DNA from: Nonomuraea deserti
GTDB lineage: Bacteria; Actinomycetota; Actinomycetes; Streptosporangiales; Streptosporangiaceae
NCBI RefSeq assembly: GCF_004348685.1
Contig: NZ_SMKO01000050.1
Span: 1-51,740 of the forward strand
Direction: 5' to 3'
DNA: 51,740 bases
A program made the translations under genes and the position numbers. The notes under the pieces are model-generated. The model saw nothing but the letters and a program-made list of their open reading frames with translations, did not search any database and was not told the origin of the DNA. This document shows positions 1-8,832 of the stretch, piece after piece (position 1 is the stretch's first letter; the number at the start of each line of letters is the position of its first letter).

Positions 1-1908
1 GTTCCCGGCACTCCCCGCACGCCCGTTCCCGGCGCCGCCCGCCGCGGCGATCTGGGAACGGGCCGCCACGGCGTTCCCTGAGCTGCTCGCCGGGCTGTCC
101 GCGGAGCCATCCGCCACGAAGTTCCCTGAGCCGTCTGGGAGGCGGTTGCCTGAAGTACCCGCCACTCCCATGGCGCCCGGCAGACCGTTCCCGGAGGCGC
201 CCGACGGACCGTTTCCGGGGCCGTTCGCCAGGTGGTGGCGGAGGTCCGGGACGTGGGCGGCGACCGCGGCCACCGTCGGCCCTTCGAACAGGGTTCTGAC
301 GCCCACCTCCACGCCCAGCTCCGCGTGGATCCTGCTGAGGAGCCTGGCCACCGTCAGCGAGTCGCCGCCCAGTCTGAAGAAGTCGTCGCCCACCCCCACC
401 TCCGGCACCCCGAGGACCTCGGCGAACAGCTCGCACAGCCGCCGCTCCACCTCGTCGCGCGGCCCCTCGGAGCCGCCCGGCTCGTACGAGGGCGCGGGCA
501 GCGCGGCCCGGTCCAGCTTGCCGGTGGCGGTCAGCGGCAACGCCTCCAGGACCACGAACGCCGACGGCACCATGAAGGAGGGCAGCGCGGCCGCAGCGTG
601 GGCCCGCAGCGTCTCCCCGTCCACCGCGTGCCCGGGGCGCGGCACCACGTACGCGACCAGCCGCCGCTCGCCGGGCTTGTCCTCCCTGGCCACCACGCTC
701 ACCCGGCCGGCGGCCGGGTGAGCGGCCAGCACGGCGGCCACCTCGTCCGGCTCGATCCTGAACCCGCGGATCTTGACCTGTTCGTCGGCCCGCCCGACGA
801 ACTCCAGCGTTCCGGCGCGGCGCCGTACCAGGTCGCCCGTGCGGTACATGCGCTCGCCCGGCGCGCCGAACGGGTCGGCCACGAACCGTTCGGCCGTCGC
901 CCACGGCCGCCCGAGATAGCCCAGGGCCAGCCCCTCGCCGGCCGCGTACAGCTCGCCGACCTCCCCGTCCGCCACCGGCCGCAGCCGCGCGTCCAGGACG
1001 TGCACCCGCTTGCCCCGCAGCGGCGTGCCGATGGGCACGGGCCCGTCGCCGGCGGTGATCGGGTGCGTGGTCATGAAGATCATGCCTTCGACCGGCCCGT
1101 AGCCGTTGCTCACCCGCAGTCCGGGATGGCGTTCGAGGGCGCGCCCGACGTGTACGGGGGACGGCGCCTCGCCGCCGACGATCAGGTGCCGTACGCCGGC
1201 GAGCGCGCCGGGGTACTCGTCCACGATCACGTTGAACAGGCTGCTCGACAGGTACATGCAGGTGACCTTGTGTCCGGCGGCCAGCCGCGCCATCACCATC
1301 GGGTCGGGCCGCTGCCCTGGATGCAGCACGCAGGTGCCGCCGGACAGCAGCGGCCCCCACAACTCCAGGGCGAACGCGTCCCACGACACCGGCGAGCACT
1401 GCAGCCACACCGCGTCGAAGGGCGCGTAGTCCTGGCCCGTCACCGTGGCCACGATCGCCCGGTGCGGAGCGGCGACGCCCTTGGGCCTGCCGGTGGAGCC
1501 CGAGGTGTACATCACGCAGGCCACGCCGTCGTGGCGGGCGTCGTACGGCAGGGGTTCGAGCCCTCCGGAGGTGAGGACGGCGGCGGCGCCCGCGTCGGCC
1601 ACCACGGCGCGCAGCCGTTCCTCGGGGAAGTCCGGATCGAGCACCAGGTATCCGGCGCCGGCCTTCAGCACGGCCAGGAGCGCGACGACGAACTCGGCGC
1701 CGCGTTCCATGCGCACCCCGACCAGGCGGCCGGGGCGCACGCCCGGTTCCGCCGCGAGCCGCGCGGCGAGCGCCGAGGCTTGCGCGTCCAGCTCGGCGTA
1801 GGTGAGCCGCTCGCCCTCGCAGATGAGCGCCGTCCTGCCGGGGGTCCGCGCCGCTTGTTGCGCGAAGACCTCGTGCACACCGCCTGGGGATCCGTTCGGT
1901 ACGCCCAT
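1..1908 (-). CDS. Non-ribosomal peptide synthetase, N-terminal part (A-T), runs off left edge
   Basis: The first 636 residues of an NRPS lie here; the gene continues beyond base 1. It opens directly with an adenylation domain (about residues 10-470): P-loop [12 protein letters not shown] at 134-145, NGYGPVEG near 268-275, RTGDL at 356-360 and TGKLDR near 462-467. A carrier domain follows, with the phosphopantetheine Ser at about 517 in LGGDSL. There is no condensation domain in front, as expected for a loading module. A low-complexity linker with repeated S-G-N triplets then fills residues 560-636. By-eye pocket residues are roughly D-A-L-Y-I-G-G-I-F-K; I do not trust this enough to name a substrate. 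The ATG lies 2 nt after the mbtH stop, so the two genes are probably cotranscribed with the exporter. Confidence 0.9.
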   Translation of the reverse strand, partial: MGVPNGSPGGVHEVFAQQAARTPGRTALICEGERLTYAELDAQASALAARLAAEPGVRPGRLVGVRMERGAEFVVALLAVLKAGAGYLVLDPDFPEERLRAVVADAGAAAVLTSGGLEPLPYDARHDGVACVMYTSGSTGRPKGVAAPHRAIVATVTGQDYAPFDAVWLQCSPVSWDAFALELWGPLLSGGTCVLHPGQRPDPMVMARLAAGHKVTCMYLSSSLFNVIVDEYPGALAGVRHLIVGGEAPSPVHVGRALERHPGLRVSNGYGPVEGMIFMTTHPITAGDGPVPIGTPLRGKRVHVLDARLRPVADGEVGELYAAGEGLALGYLGRPWATAERFVADPFGAPGERMYRTGDLVRRRAGTLEFVGRADEQVKIRGFRIEPDEVAAVLAAHPAAGRVSVVAREDKPGERRLVAYVVPRPGHAVDGETLRAHAAAALPSFMVPSAFVVLEALPLTATGKLDRAALPAPSYEPGGSEGPRDEVERRLCELFAEVLGVPEVGVGDDFFRLGGDSLTVARLLSRIHAELGVEVGVRTLFEGPTVAAVAAHVPDLRHHLANGPGNGPSGASGNGLPGAMGVAGTSGNRLPDGSGNFVADGSADSPASSSGNAVAARSQIAAAGGAGNGRAGSAGN

Positions 1909-1910
1909 CG

Positions 1911-2114
1911 TCACGACCTGGTGAGGCTCGCCGGGCGCATGTCCGTCCAGTGCGTCTCGATGTAGGACAGGCACGCGGCCCGCGGGCTCTCCTCCAGCAC
2001 CACCCGCCAGCCCGCGGGCACGTCGATGCCGGCCGGCCAGAGCGAGTGCTGGTTCTCGTCGTTCACCAGCACCAGGTAGGAGCCGTTCTCGTCCTCGAAG
2101 GGGTTGGTGGTCAT
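1911..2114 (-). CDS. MbtH-family NRPS accessory protein
   Basis: A 67-residue protein with the MbtH signature: N-terminal NPFED, then [12 protein letters not shown], and the conserved tryptophans in [13 protein letters not shown] and ETHWTDMRP. MbtH proteins bind NRPS adenylation domains and support their folding and activity. Its ATG is 2 nt after the exporter stop (2117-2119), and the NRPS ATG is 2 nt after its own stop. This tight spacing argues for translational coupling and for the neighbouring adenylation domain as its partner. The frame stays open further upstream through the exporter gene, but the family length and the NPFED start fix the true start at 2114. Confidence 0.95.
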   Translation of the reverse strand: MTTNPFEDENGSYLVLVNDENQHSLWPAGIDVPAGWRVVLEESPRAACLSYIETHWTDMRPASLTRS

Positions 2115-2116
2115 GG

Positions 2117-3484
2117 TCAGCCTCCCGCGGGTTGCTTCTCGAGGTCGGGGGTCAGGACGTCGATGTGGCGTACGGCGCGGCGGGCCAGCCCCCACAGGGC
2201 GGCGCCCGCCCCGAGCAGGCCGGCGATGAACAACATCGCCGCCATGCCGCTGCCTGGCCCGGTCCCGACGAGGGGCCGCAGCAGCCCGGCCAGGCCGGTG
2301 CCGGTCGCGGCCTGCGGTTCGAAGACCTGGTCGGCGAGCGGCCCGGAGAAGGCCATCGCGACCGGCGAGGAGATCTGCGAGACGAACATGACGGCGCCGA
2401 ACACCCGCCCCTGCCGGTCCTTCGGCACCTTGGTCTGGATGATCGACTGCATCGAGCCGTTGACGATCGGCATGATCATCGCGCCGACGAGCATGGCCGC
2501 GGTCCAGGCGACGACGCCGTGCACGACGGCGGTCGCGATCTGCGCGCTCACGCACATGCCGACGACGCCGAGCATCATGCCGAGGACCCGGTTCTTCGGC
2601 CCGCCCCAGGCGGCCAGCAGCAGGCCGCCCGCGATGCCCCCGGCGCCGATGCCGGCGTTCACGCTGGCCAGCGCGGAGACGTCGCTGCCGGTCCTGGCCA
2701 GGATCATCGGCTGCACCACGGCGAAGCCGAAGACCATCACCAGGTTGACCGTGAAGAACACCAGGATGAGCCCGCGCAGGCTGGGCTGGGCGAACAGGTA
2801 GCGCAGCCCCTCCAGCGAGTCGGCGCCGAGGCGCTTGCGCGTCCCTGCCTCGCCGGGCTCGTCGCCGTCCATGCGCACCAGGCGTACGGTGAGCAGCGCG
2901 ACCGCGAAGCTCAGCAGGTCGATCCAGAGCACCACGCCGAGGCCGCCGGTGACCACGAGCAGCCCGGCCAGCGCGGGCCCGCCCACGTCGGCGACGCTCT
3001 TGGCGGTGGCGAGCAGGCCGTTGGCCCGCTGCAGCTGCTCCTTGCCGACCAGCAGCGGCACGGCCGACGACAGGGCGGGAAACTGGAAGGCGGCGGCGGC
3101 GCCGAGCAGCGCGACGGTGACGTAGACCTGCCACAGGTGCAGGTCGCCGAGGAAATAGACGGCCGTCATGGCGGCGACGGCCACGAGCCCGCCGAGGTCG
3201 GCCAGCTGCAGGGCGGTGCGTTTGCGGAAACGGTCGACGATGGCGCCCGCGGTGGGGCTCAGCAGCATCTGGGGCAGCAGCGCGCAGAGCGACAGCGCCA
3301 CCACCTGGGTGACCTGGTGGTCGACCGTCCATGCCTGGATGACCAGGGAGAAGCGGAGAACGGAATTCCCGATGAGGGTGACGACCTGGCCACACCAAAC
3401 CAGGCTGAATCTACCCATTCCAGAAAATCGCTGGATAAATCGGTTCTGTTGCGACGGTTGTTTGGACGATGGAGGTCCACCCAT
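2117..3484 (-). CDS. MFS transporter, DHA3/EntS-like, probable exporter of the NRPS product
   Basis: A 455-residue membrane protein with about 12 hydrophobic segments. It has the MFS loop 2-3 motif [15 protein letters not shown] near residues 75-90, and its [10 protein letters not shown] opening is typical of MFS_3/DHA3 proteins such as the enterobactin exporter EntS. These transporters export small molecules by proton exchange. It is the first gene of an apparent MFS-mbtH-NRPS operon, so export of, or self-resistance to, the NRPS product is the likely role (inference from position). The start is uncertain: no clear ribosome binding site precedes the ATG at 3484, and the ATG at 3418 (MGRFSL) is an alternative closer to family N-termini. 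Confidence 0.85.
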   Translation of the reverse strand: MGGPPSSKQPSQQNRFIQRFSGMGRFSLVWCGQVVTLIGNSVLRFSLVIQAWTVDHQVTQVVALSLCALLPQMLLSPTAGAIVDRFRKRTALQLADLGGLVAVAAMTAVYFLGDLHLWQVYVTVALLGAAAAFQFPALSSAVPLLVGKEQLQRANGLLATAKSVADVGGPALAGLLVVTGGLGVVLWIDLLSFAVALLTVRLVRMDGDEPGEAGTRKRLGADSLEGLRYLFAQPSLRGLILVFFTVNLVMVFGFAVVQPMILARTGSDVSALASVNAGIGAGGIAGGLLLAAWGGPKNRVLGMMLGVVGMCVSAQIATAVVHGVVAWTAAMLVGAMIMPIVNGSMQSIIQTKVPKDRQGRVFGAVMFVSQISSPVAMAFSGPLADQVFEPQAATGTGLAGLLRPLVGTGPGSGMAAMLFIAGLLGAGAALWGLARRAVRHIDVLTPDLEKQPAGG

Positions 3485-3613
3485 GTGTGCCCGAGGCCCT
3501 TCTGATGAAAGGAACCCTGAGGAGGCCTACCGTTCACAGCCACCTCACCAGTACCCTCACACACCGTTTTGGGCGGAGCAATACGCTCTTTGTGGTTTTG
3601 TAATTACGTCCTG

Positions 3614-4720
3614 TCAAAGGTCGAGGTCAGCCGCACGGAGCGCTTCGGCGGCGACCGCATGACGCATTTCGCGGATGCCGTCGCGGCCCCGCACCGGATG
3701 CACGGCATTCGTCAGCAGCACCACCGTCAGCCGGCGATCGGGATCGACGACGAGCGAGGTGCCGGTGAAGCCCGAATGCCCGTACGCGCCGTCCAGCGGC
3801 CCCACGATGGACGGGTCGCCGAGCCGCACCCCCAGCCCGTGGCGGAAGGGGGCGCCCTCCGCGCCCTGGTCACGCGTCATCTCCGCCACGCTCTCCCGGG
3901 TCAGCATCGGGCCGCCGCCGCGCCGCAGCGCCTCGCCGAAGGCGAGCACGTCCCCGGCCGTCGCGAACACCCCCGCGTGCCCCGCCACACCGCCCAGCGC
4001 GTAGGCGGTCTCGTCGTGCACCTCCCCGCGCACACAGCCGGGCACACAGCCGGGCACACAGCCGGGCACACCGCCGGGCACACCGCGCTCCGGGTCCGGG
4101 CGCTCCGGCTTCCACTCGGTCGCGGCCACGCGCGCGGGCGACGCGGGCCGGTAGCCGGTGTCGGCCAGGCCGAGCACCTCGGTGACCCGGGCGCGGACCA
4201 GCGCGTCCAGCGGCGCGCCGCCGGCCAGCTCCGCGATCCGGCCCGCCATGACCATGCCGACGTCGCTGTAGAGGTAGGGCCCGCCGACCGGGTGGACGGT
4301 CGGCGTCTCCAGCATCGCGGCCATCCGCGCGGCGGCGTCCGCGCCGGGCAGTTCCAGGTCGATGCGGCGGGTCGGCGGCAGGCCCGCCGTGTGGGTGAGC
4401 AGGTGGCGCAGGGTGATCCGCCCGTCGCGCACGGGGATCCGGCGCGCCACGGGCTCGTCCAGGTCCAGCCGGCCCTCCTCGGCCAGCGAGAGCAGCACGA
4501 CCGTGGTGAACAGCTTGCTGATCGAGGCCAGGTCGAAGATCGAGTCCCGGCGTGCCGGCGGGCGTTCCGCGGCCGGCGTCCCGTCCGCGTCCGCGTACCG
4601 TACGAGCTCGCCGGCCGCCGAGGCGGCGAACACGGAGCCGTCCACGGCGATCAGCGCGACCGCCGCCGAGCACACGCGCGGCACCCGGTCCGCCAGGATC
4701 GTGTCCAGCCGATCGTTCAT
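3614..4720 (-). CDS. Serine hydrolase of the class C beta-lactamase fold, AmiE-like (putative N-acetylmuramyl-L-alanine amidase)
   Basis: 368 residues of the PF00144 fold. The catalytic S-x-x-K is SISK at 66-69, the second motif is Y-S-D at 151-153, and an HSG motif lies near residue 315. No signal peptide or membrane segment is visible, so it is probably cytoplasmic. A GGGAG ribosome binding site lies 6 nt before the ATG. It sits 46 nt downstream of murQ on the same strand and near namZ. In Bacillus subtilis the same neighbourhood holds AmiE (YbbE), a PF00144-fold enzyme that removes the stem peptide from MurNAc, so this role is inferred here. A generic esterase or D-aminopeptidase remains possible. 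A Cys-Val-Pro-Gly repeat interrupts the middle of the protein (see repeat at 4031-4090). Confidence 0.8.
   Translation of the reverse strand: MNDRLDTILADRVPRVCSAAVALIAVDGSVFAASAAGELVRYADADGTPAAERPPARRDSIFDLASISKLFTTVVLLSLAEEGRLDLDEPVARRIPVRDGRITLRHLLTHTAGLPPTRRIDLELPGADAAARMAAMLETPTVHPVGGPYLYSDVGMVMAGRIAELAGGAPLDALVRARVTEVLGLADTGYRPASPARVAATEWKPERPDPERGVPGGVPGCVPGCVPGCVRGEVHDETAYALGGVAGHAGVFATAGDVLAFGEALRRGGGPMLTRESVAEMTRDQGAEGAPFRHGLGVRLGDPSIVGPLDGAYGHSGFTGTSLVVDPDRRLTVVLLTNAVHPVRGRDGIREMRHAVAAEALRAADLDL
4031..4090 (-). repeat. 12-bp tandem repeat inside the serine hydrolase gene
   Basis: About four and a half copies of the unit cacacagccggg (plus strand) run head to tail. The first three copies are identical and the last two are diverged. 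On the coding strand they encode repeated Gly-Cys/Gly-Val-Pro blocks (GVPGGVPGCVPGC...). Units are multiples of three, so copy-number change would keep the frame but alter a flexible loop and its cysteine count. Confidence 0.9.
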
Positions 4721-4766
4721 CCCTGCTCCCTCATCCCCGTCGCGGCCCCGTCGTGGTGTGGCGGCG

Positions 4767-5666
4767 TCAGCCGCTCAGCGCGTCGCTGAGGCGCTCGCCG
4801 TGCGACTCCAGCAGCGCGCGGGCCGCCTCGGCGTCGAGCCCGTGCTGGATCATCAGCACCGCGATCTTCGCCTGGCCGCCGGCCGCGTCCAGCGCCGCCA
4901 CGGCCGTCTCCTGGTCGGCTCCGGTGATGTCCTTGACCATGCGCAGCGCCCGCCCGGCGAGCTTGCTGTTCATCGCCGACATCTCGATCATCTCGTTGCC
5001 GTACGTGCGGCCGAGCCGGACCATGGAGATCGTGGAGATCATGTTCAGCACGAGCTTCTGCGCCGTCCCGGCCTTGAGACGGGTCGAGCCGGTCACCACC
5101 TCAGGCCCCACGACCACCTCGATCGCGTGCTCGGCGGCGGCCGACAGCGGCGCGTCCGCGTTGCACGACAGGGCGGCGGTGAGCGCGCCGCGGCCGGCCG
5201 CCTCCGCCAGCGCGCCCAGCACGAAAGGGGCCCGGCCGCTGGCGGAGACGCCCAGCACCGAGTCCAGCGGCCCCACCTCCAGTGCCTTGATGGCGGCGGC
5301 CCCGGCCTCAGCGTCGTCCTCCGCACCCTCGACGGACCGGGTGAGCGCCTCGGGCCCGCCGGCGATGATCCCCTGCACGAGCGAAGGATCGGTGCCGAAC
5401 GTGGGCGGGCACTCGCTGGCGTCGAGCACCGCCAGCCGTCCCGACGTTCCCGCGCCGACGTACAGCAGCCGGCCACCCTCGGCCATCCGCGCCGCGATGG
5501 CGTCGATGGCGGCCGAGATGGCCGGGACGGCCGCCGCCACGGCGGCGGGCACGGCCGTGTCGGCCTGGTTCATCAGTCGGGCGATCTCCTCGGTGGGCAG
5601 CCGGTCGATCTGGCTGTAGCGGGGATCGCTCTGCTCGGTGGACAGCTCGGGTAGCGGATCAATCAT
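4767..5666 (-). CDS. murQ: N-acetylmuramic acid 6-phosphate etherase MurQ
   Basis: A cytoplasmic SIS-domain enzyme of 299 residues that cleaves the lactyl ether of MurNAc-6-phosphate, giving GlcNAc-6-phosphate and D-lactate. Family motifs are clear: YVGAGTSGRL (SIS sugar-phosphate site), DASECPPTFG (containing the glutamate equivalent to catalytic Glu83 of E. coli MurQ) and STRLKAGTAQKLVLNM. The C-terminus has the usual small helical bundle. I chose the ATG at 5666, because IDPLPELSTEQ begins the conserved part and GGGTGG lies about 11 nt upstream; a GTG at 5681 is the alternative. It is divergent from namZ across 57 nt and upstream of the AmiE-like gene, which matches a MurNAc salvage operon. 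No MurNAc kinase is present in the window, although MurQ needs a phosphorylated substrate. Confidence 0.95.
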   Translation of the reverse strand: MIDPLPELSTEQSDPRYSQIDRLPTEEIARLMNQADTAVPAAVAAAVPAISAAIDAIAARMAEGGRLLYVGAGTSGRLAVLDASECPPTFGTDPSLVQGIIAGGPEALTRSVEGAEDDAEAGAAAIKALEVGPLDSVLGVSASGRAPFVLGALAEAAGRGALTAALSCNADAPLSAAAEHAIEVVVGPEVVTGSTRLKAGTAQKLVLNMISTISMVRLGRTYGNEMIEMSAMNSKLAGRALRMVKDITGADQETAVAALDAAGGQAKIAVLMIQHGLDAEAARALLESHGERLSDALSG

Positions 5667-5696
5667 GACGCTAATTTCCACCCTTTACTTCTCTCT

Positions 5697-5711
5697 TGTA
5701 AATATCTTTCA
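5697..5711. promoter_or_regulatory. Candidate operator in the murQ-namZ divergent region
   Basis: TGTAAATATCTTTCA is an imperfect inverted repeat (TG-W-AA, N5, TT-W-CA) lying 13 nt before the namZ ATG and 31 nt before the murQ ATG. It matches 12 of 15 positions of a site upstream of the ABC importer gene (13675-13689). The shape resembles RpiR/MurR-family operators. No such regulator gene lies in the window. Confidence 0.5.
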
Positions 5712-5723
5712 GACAATGGGTTC

Positions 5724-6851
5724 ATGACGCATGTACGCACCGGAGCAGAACGGCTGGCCACGACCCCCTCGCTCGCAGGGGGAACCCGCCTCGGCCTGAT
5801 CACGAACCCCACCGGAATCCTCCCCGACCTGACCCCCACCCCCGACGCGCTCATGGCCGCGGGCGCCGGCCTCACCGCCATGTTCGGACCCGAGCACGGC
5901 ATGCGCGGCACCGCGCAGGCGGCCGGCAGCGAGGGCGACACGGTGGACGAGAGGACCGGGCTGCCGGTGTACGACACCCACAAGCTCTCGGGCGAGGCGC
6001 TGGACCGCGTCGTCGCCGCCTCCGGTGTGGACACCCTGGTCTTCGACGTCGCCGACGTCGGCGCCCGCTTCTACACCTACGTCTGGACCATGTACGACCT
6101 CATGGAGTCCGCCGCCCGGCTGGGGCTGAGGTTCGTGGTGCTGGACCGGCCCAACCCGCTCGGCGGCACCGTGGCGGAGGGCCCGCTGCTCGACCCGGCG
6201 TTCGCCAGCTTCGTGGGGCGGTTCCCGCTGCCCGTGCGGCACGGCAGGACCGTGGGGGAGCTGGCCTTGTTGTTCGGGTTCGACCTGGACCTGCACGTGA
6301 TCGGGATGGAGGGCTGGCGGCGCGACATGACGTACCCCGAGACCGGGCTGCCCTGGGTGATGCCGTCGGTCAACATGCCGACCGTGGACACCGCGCTCGT
6401 CTACCCGGGCACCGGCCTGTTCGAGGGCACGAACTTCTCCGAGGGGCGCGGCACCACCAGGCCGTTCGAGCTGGTCGGGGCGCCGTACGTCGACGGGCGC
6501 TTCGCCCCCGCGCTGGCCGGGCTCGGCCTGCCGGGCGTGCGCTTCCGCGAGACGTGGTTCACGCCCACCTTCCACAAGCACGCCGGCACGCCCGTCCGCG
6601 GGGTCCAGCTCCACGTGCACGATCGGAACACGTTCCGGCCGGTGCTGACGGGCCTGTCGATGTTGCACGTGGCCCGCACCCTCTACCCCGGCGACCTGCG
6701 CTGGTGGGGCCCCGACCTGTTCATGGACCACCTGTGGGGCTCCGACACGCTGACCCGCACCCTGGAGGCCGGCGAGGACCCCCGCGGCCTGTGCCCGCCG
6801 CCGGCCCGCCCCGAGGGCCGGCTGCTCTACGGCGGCGCCGCGGAGGGCTGA
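5724..6851 (+). CDS. namZ: NamZ-like exo-beta-N-acetylmuramidase (DUF1343)
   Basis: 375 residues with the DUF1343 landmarks in order: LITNPTG at 25-31, GPEHGMRG at 55-62, VFDVADVGARFYTY at 106-119, LDRPNPLGG near 139-147, then NMPTVDTALVYPGTGLFEGT and NFSEGRGTTRPFE. NamZ of B. subtilis (YbbC) releases MurNAc from the non-reducing end of muropeptide chains. The usual DVQDVG is DVADVG here. Unlike the B. subtilis enzyme, no N-terminal signal peptide is visible: the protein starts in soluble sequence, suggesting it works on imported fragments in the cytoplasm. It is divergent from murQ and convergent with the GNAT gene, with a hairpin in between. Confidence 0.9.
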   Translation: MTHVRTGAERLATTPSLAGGTRLGLITNPTGILPDLTPTPDALMAAGAGLTAMFGPEHGMRGTAQAAGSEGDTVDERTGLPVYDTHKLSGEALDRVVAASGVDTLVFDVADVGARFYTYVWTMYDLMESAARLGLRFVVLDRPNPLGGTVAEGPLLDPAFASFVGRFPLPVRHGRTVGELALLFGFDLDLHVIGMEGWRRDMTYPETGLPWVMPSVNMPTVDTALVYPGTGLFEGTNFSEGRGTTRPFELVGAPYVDGRFAPALAGLGLPGVRFRETWFTPTFHKHAGTPVRGVQLHVHDRNTFRPVLTGLSMLHVARTLYPGDLRWWGPDLFMDHLWGSDTLTRTLEAGEDPRGLCPPPARPEGRLLYGGAAEG

Positions 6852-6861
6852 ACGCGCGCCT

Positions 6862-6889
6862 GCGGGGGCCGCGTCCAGCGGCCCCCCGC
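6862..6889. terminator. Stem-loop between convergent namZ and GNAT genes
   Basis: GCGGGGGCCGC (6862-6872), a 5-nt loop, then GCGGCCCCCCGC (6878-6889) form an 11-bp GC stem with one bulged C. It starts 11 nt after the namZ stop and ends 30 nt before the end of the GNAT gene. There is no T-tract, which is common for actinobacterial terminators. It could serve both strands. Confidence 0.6.
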
Positions 6890-6919
6890 GGGTGTCAGGT
6901 TGTGCAGGGACGCGGGCCA

Positions 6920-7822
6920 TCACGCCAGATCGCGCCGGTAGAGCCAGAAGACGCGTTCCGCCCGCGCGCCGACGGCACGCGAGTAGAACCGCAACGGCCC
7001 GACCCACCCGATCTGGGCTTCGGCCTGCCCGGCGGCACGCTGGTCGGCCAGGCACCTGCGCAGCAGCACCCGGCCGAGGCCCAGGCCGCGCGCGTCCGGC
7101 GCGGTGCCCGTGGGACCGAACCACGCGGGCCGCGCGCCCCAGGCGGCGAACCCCAGGACGCGCCCGTCCCGCTCGCCGTAGTGCACTCCGGCCGCGTGCG
7201 CCGCCTCCCAGGCCCAGGAGTCGTTGAAGTGCTCGCGGACGAACGCCGTGACCCGCGCGCGGTCGTCGCCGGCCGCGCGCACGGTCACGCCGTGCCGCGC
7301 CAGCCGTTCGACGTCGTCCTCCACGGACAGGTCCACGCTCAGGTCGGCCGTCATGTTCCAGGCGACGGAGTAGCGCTCGTACCCGAGGCGCTCGGCGAGG
7401 CAGGCGGCGGCGGTGTAGCGCACGTCGATGCCCGGCCAGGCGTAGCACGGCGTGTTGCCGGCGAAGCGCGCCTGCCGGGCGCCCTGCCCGGCCAGCCACT
7501 CCTCGGCCGCCCGCACCAGCGCCCGCCCGCGCCCCTGGCCCTGCGCCGAAGGGTGCACGGCCAGCAGGTCGATGTGCCCGGCCGGGGCCCCGTCGTCGGT
7601 GGCGGCGTCGGTGTCCTTGGTGGACATCGACACCATCACGACCCCGCCGTCCGTGGTCAGCGCCGTCCACTTCCGCCCGGCGGGGGGCCGCGACAGATAG
7701 CCGATCAGGCCCGCGGCCTCCGCGGTGTCCAGCGTCAGCGCCGCGGTGGCGACCTCGGCCGCCTCGGCGAGCCCGGCGGCCGACCCCGTCAACCACTGGG
7801 CGGCCCGCACGGTGTGGGCCAT
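6920..7822 (-). CDS. Two-domain GNAT N-acetyltransferase
   Basis: 300 residues with two GNAT modules. The N-terminal one has the acetyl-CoA loop VHPSAQGQGRGRAL near residues 92-105; the C-terminal one has a related loop, APDARGLGLGRVLL, near 250-263. The acceptor substrate is unknown. Its ATG overlaps the upstream ABC ATPase stop (TGATG), so it is translationally coupled to the importer operon and presumably acts on an imported substrate or its breakdown product, such as an amino sugar or amino acid. That link is inference from position. Start at 7822 (MAHTVRAAQWL) is chosen because of this overlap. Confidence 0.8.
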   Translation of the reverse strand: MAHTVRAAQWLTGSAAGLAEAAEVATAALTLDTAEAAGLIGYLSRPPAGRKWTALTTDGGVVMVSMSTKDTDAATDDGAPAGHIDLLAVHPSAQGQGRGRALVRAAEEWLAGQGARQARFAGNTPCYAWPGIDVRYTAAACLAERLGYERYSVAWNMTADLSVDLSVEDDVERLARHGVTVRAAGDDRARVTAFVREHFNDSWAWEAAHAAGVHYGERDGRVLGFAAWGARPAWFGPTGTAPDARGLGLGRVLLRRCLADQRAAGQAEAQIGWVGPLRFYSRAVGARAERVFWLYRRDLA

Positions 7823-8832
7823 CACACCTCGCTCATCGGGCGGGCGATCACGCTGCGGCGCTCGGGGAAGAAGCACGCGTGCTCCTGCGGGACGCCCCCG
7901 GTCAGCTGCAGCAGCGGCCGCTCACCCTCGCACCGCTCGCCCCGGAACGGGCAGCGGCGGGCGAACAGGCAGCCCTCGTCGGCCTGGCTCTCGTCCAGCG
8001 ACTCCAGCGGCTCCACCGGCTGCTCGCCCGGCCGCTCCAGGCCGTGCAGCACCGGGATGGCCGACAGCAGCGACTGCGTGTACGGGTGCACCGGGTCGGC
8101 GATGATCGTGTCCACCGGGCCGCGCTCGACGACCTGGCCGCGGTAGATGACGTACAGCTCACCGTCGTCGCCGATGTAGCGGGCGGTGGCCACGTCGTGC
8201 GTGATGAACAGCACGCTCACGCCCAGCCGCTCGCGCAGGTCCTTCAGCAGCGCCAGGATGCCCAGCCGCAGCGACACGTCGATCATCGAGACGGCCTCGT
8301 CCGCGACGAGCATCTCGGGGTCGACGGTCAGCGCCCGGGCGATGACGACCCGCTGCCGCATGCCGCCGGACAACTGGTGCGGGTAGCGCGACAACACCGA
8401 GCCCGGATCGAGCCCCACCAGCGACAGCACCTCGGCCGCCCGCTCCTCCATCCACGCCCTGGACCGCCCGGTCTGCCCGGCCCGCAGGCTGAGCGGCGCG
8501 TGCAGCGTCTGGTGGACCGTCCTGGTCGGGTTGAGCGCGGAGTAGGGGTCCTGGTGGATCAGCTGGATCTTGCGGAAGTGCGGCTGGCGCTGCTTGGGCT
8601 TGAGTGGCGACATCGGCACGTCGCCGATCACCACGTCGCCCGCGTCGTACGTCTCCAGCCCCGCGATGATGCGCCCCAGCGTCGTCTTGCCGCATCCGGA
8701 CTCGCCGATGAACGAGGCCGCGCCGCCCTTCGGGATCGCGAAGTCGACGCCGCGCAGCGCCTGCACCTCACGGGCGCCGAGCACCTTGCCCCGCTGCTTG
8801 AACGTCTTGACGATGCCGGTCCCGGTGATCAT
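7822..8832 (-). CDS. ABC transporter ATP-binding protein, OppF-like
   Basis: 336 residues. Walker A is GESGCGKTT, the signature is LSGGMRQR, the Walker B region is MLVADEAVSMID, and the switch His is in FITHD. Walker B is atypical: the usual DEPxSALD is DEAVSMID, with the catalytic Glu kept. The C-terminal oligopeptide-transporter extension with cysteines (GCLFARRCPFRGERC) is present, a domain found in Opp/Dpp ATPases. Start ATG at 8832 overlaps the stop of the other ATPase gene (ATGA). It pairs with the 8829-9827 ATPase to energise the two permeases of this operon. Confidence 0.92.
   Translation of the reverse strand: MITGTGIVKTFKQRGKVLGAREVQALRGVDFAIPKGGAASFIGESGCGKTTLGRIIAGLETYDAGDVVIGDVPMSPLKPKQRQPHFRKIQLIHQDPYSALNPTRTVHQTLHAPLSLRAGQTGRSRAWMEERAAEVLSLVGLDPGSVLSRYPHQLSGGMRQRVVIARALTVDPEMLVADEAVSMIDVSLRLGILALLKDLRERLGVSVLFITHDVATARYIGDDGELYVIYRGQVVERGPVDTIIADPVHPYTQSLLSAIPVLHGLERPGEQPVEPLESLDESQADEGCLFARRCPFRGERCEGERPLLQLTGGVPQEHACFFPERRSVIARPMSEV

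Noticed and set aside
232..1965. Long plus-strand open frame opposite the NRPS
   Set aside because: It is antisense to a clear adenylation/carrier protein; its His/Arg/Gly-rich translation has no domain and reflects high-GC codon bias.
1911..3398. Single 495-residue minus-strand protein ending in the MbtH sequence
   Set aside because: The upstream part is an out-of-frame reading of the MFS gene; only the last 67 codons (MbtH) are real.
3577..3589. GAGC-N5-GCTC inverted repeat and nearby GTAATTAC palindrome (3600-3607) upstream of the exporter gene
   Set aside because: Arms are only 4 bp and no promoter elements align with them; chance is sufficient.
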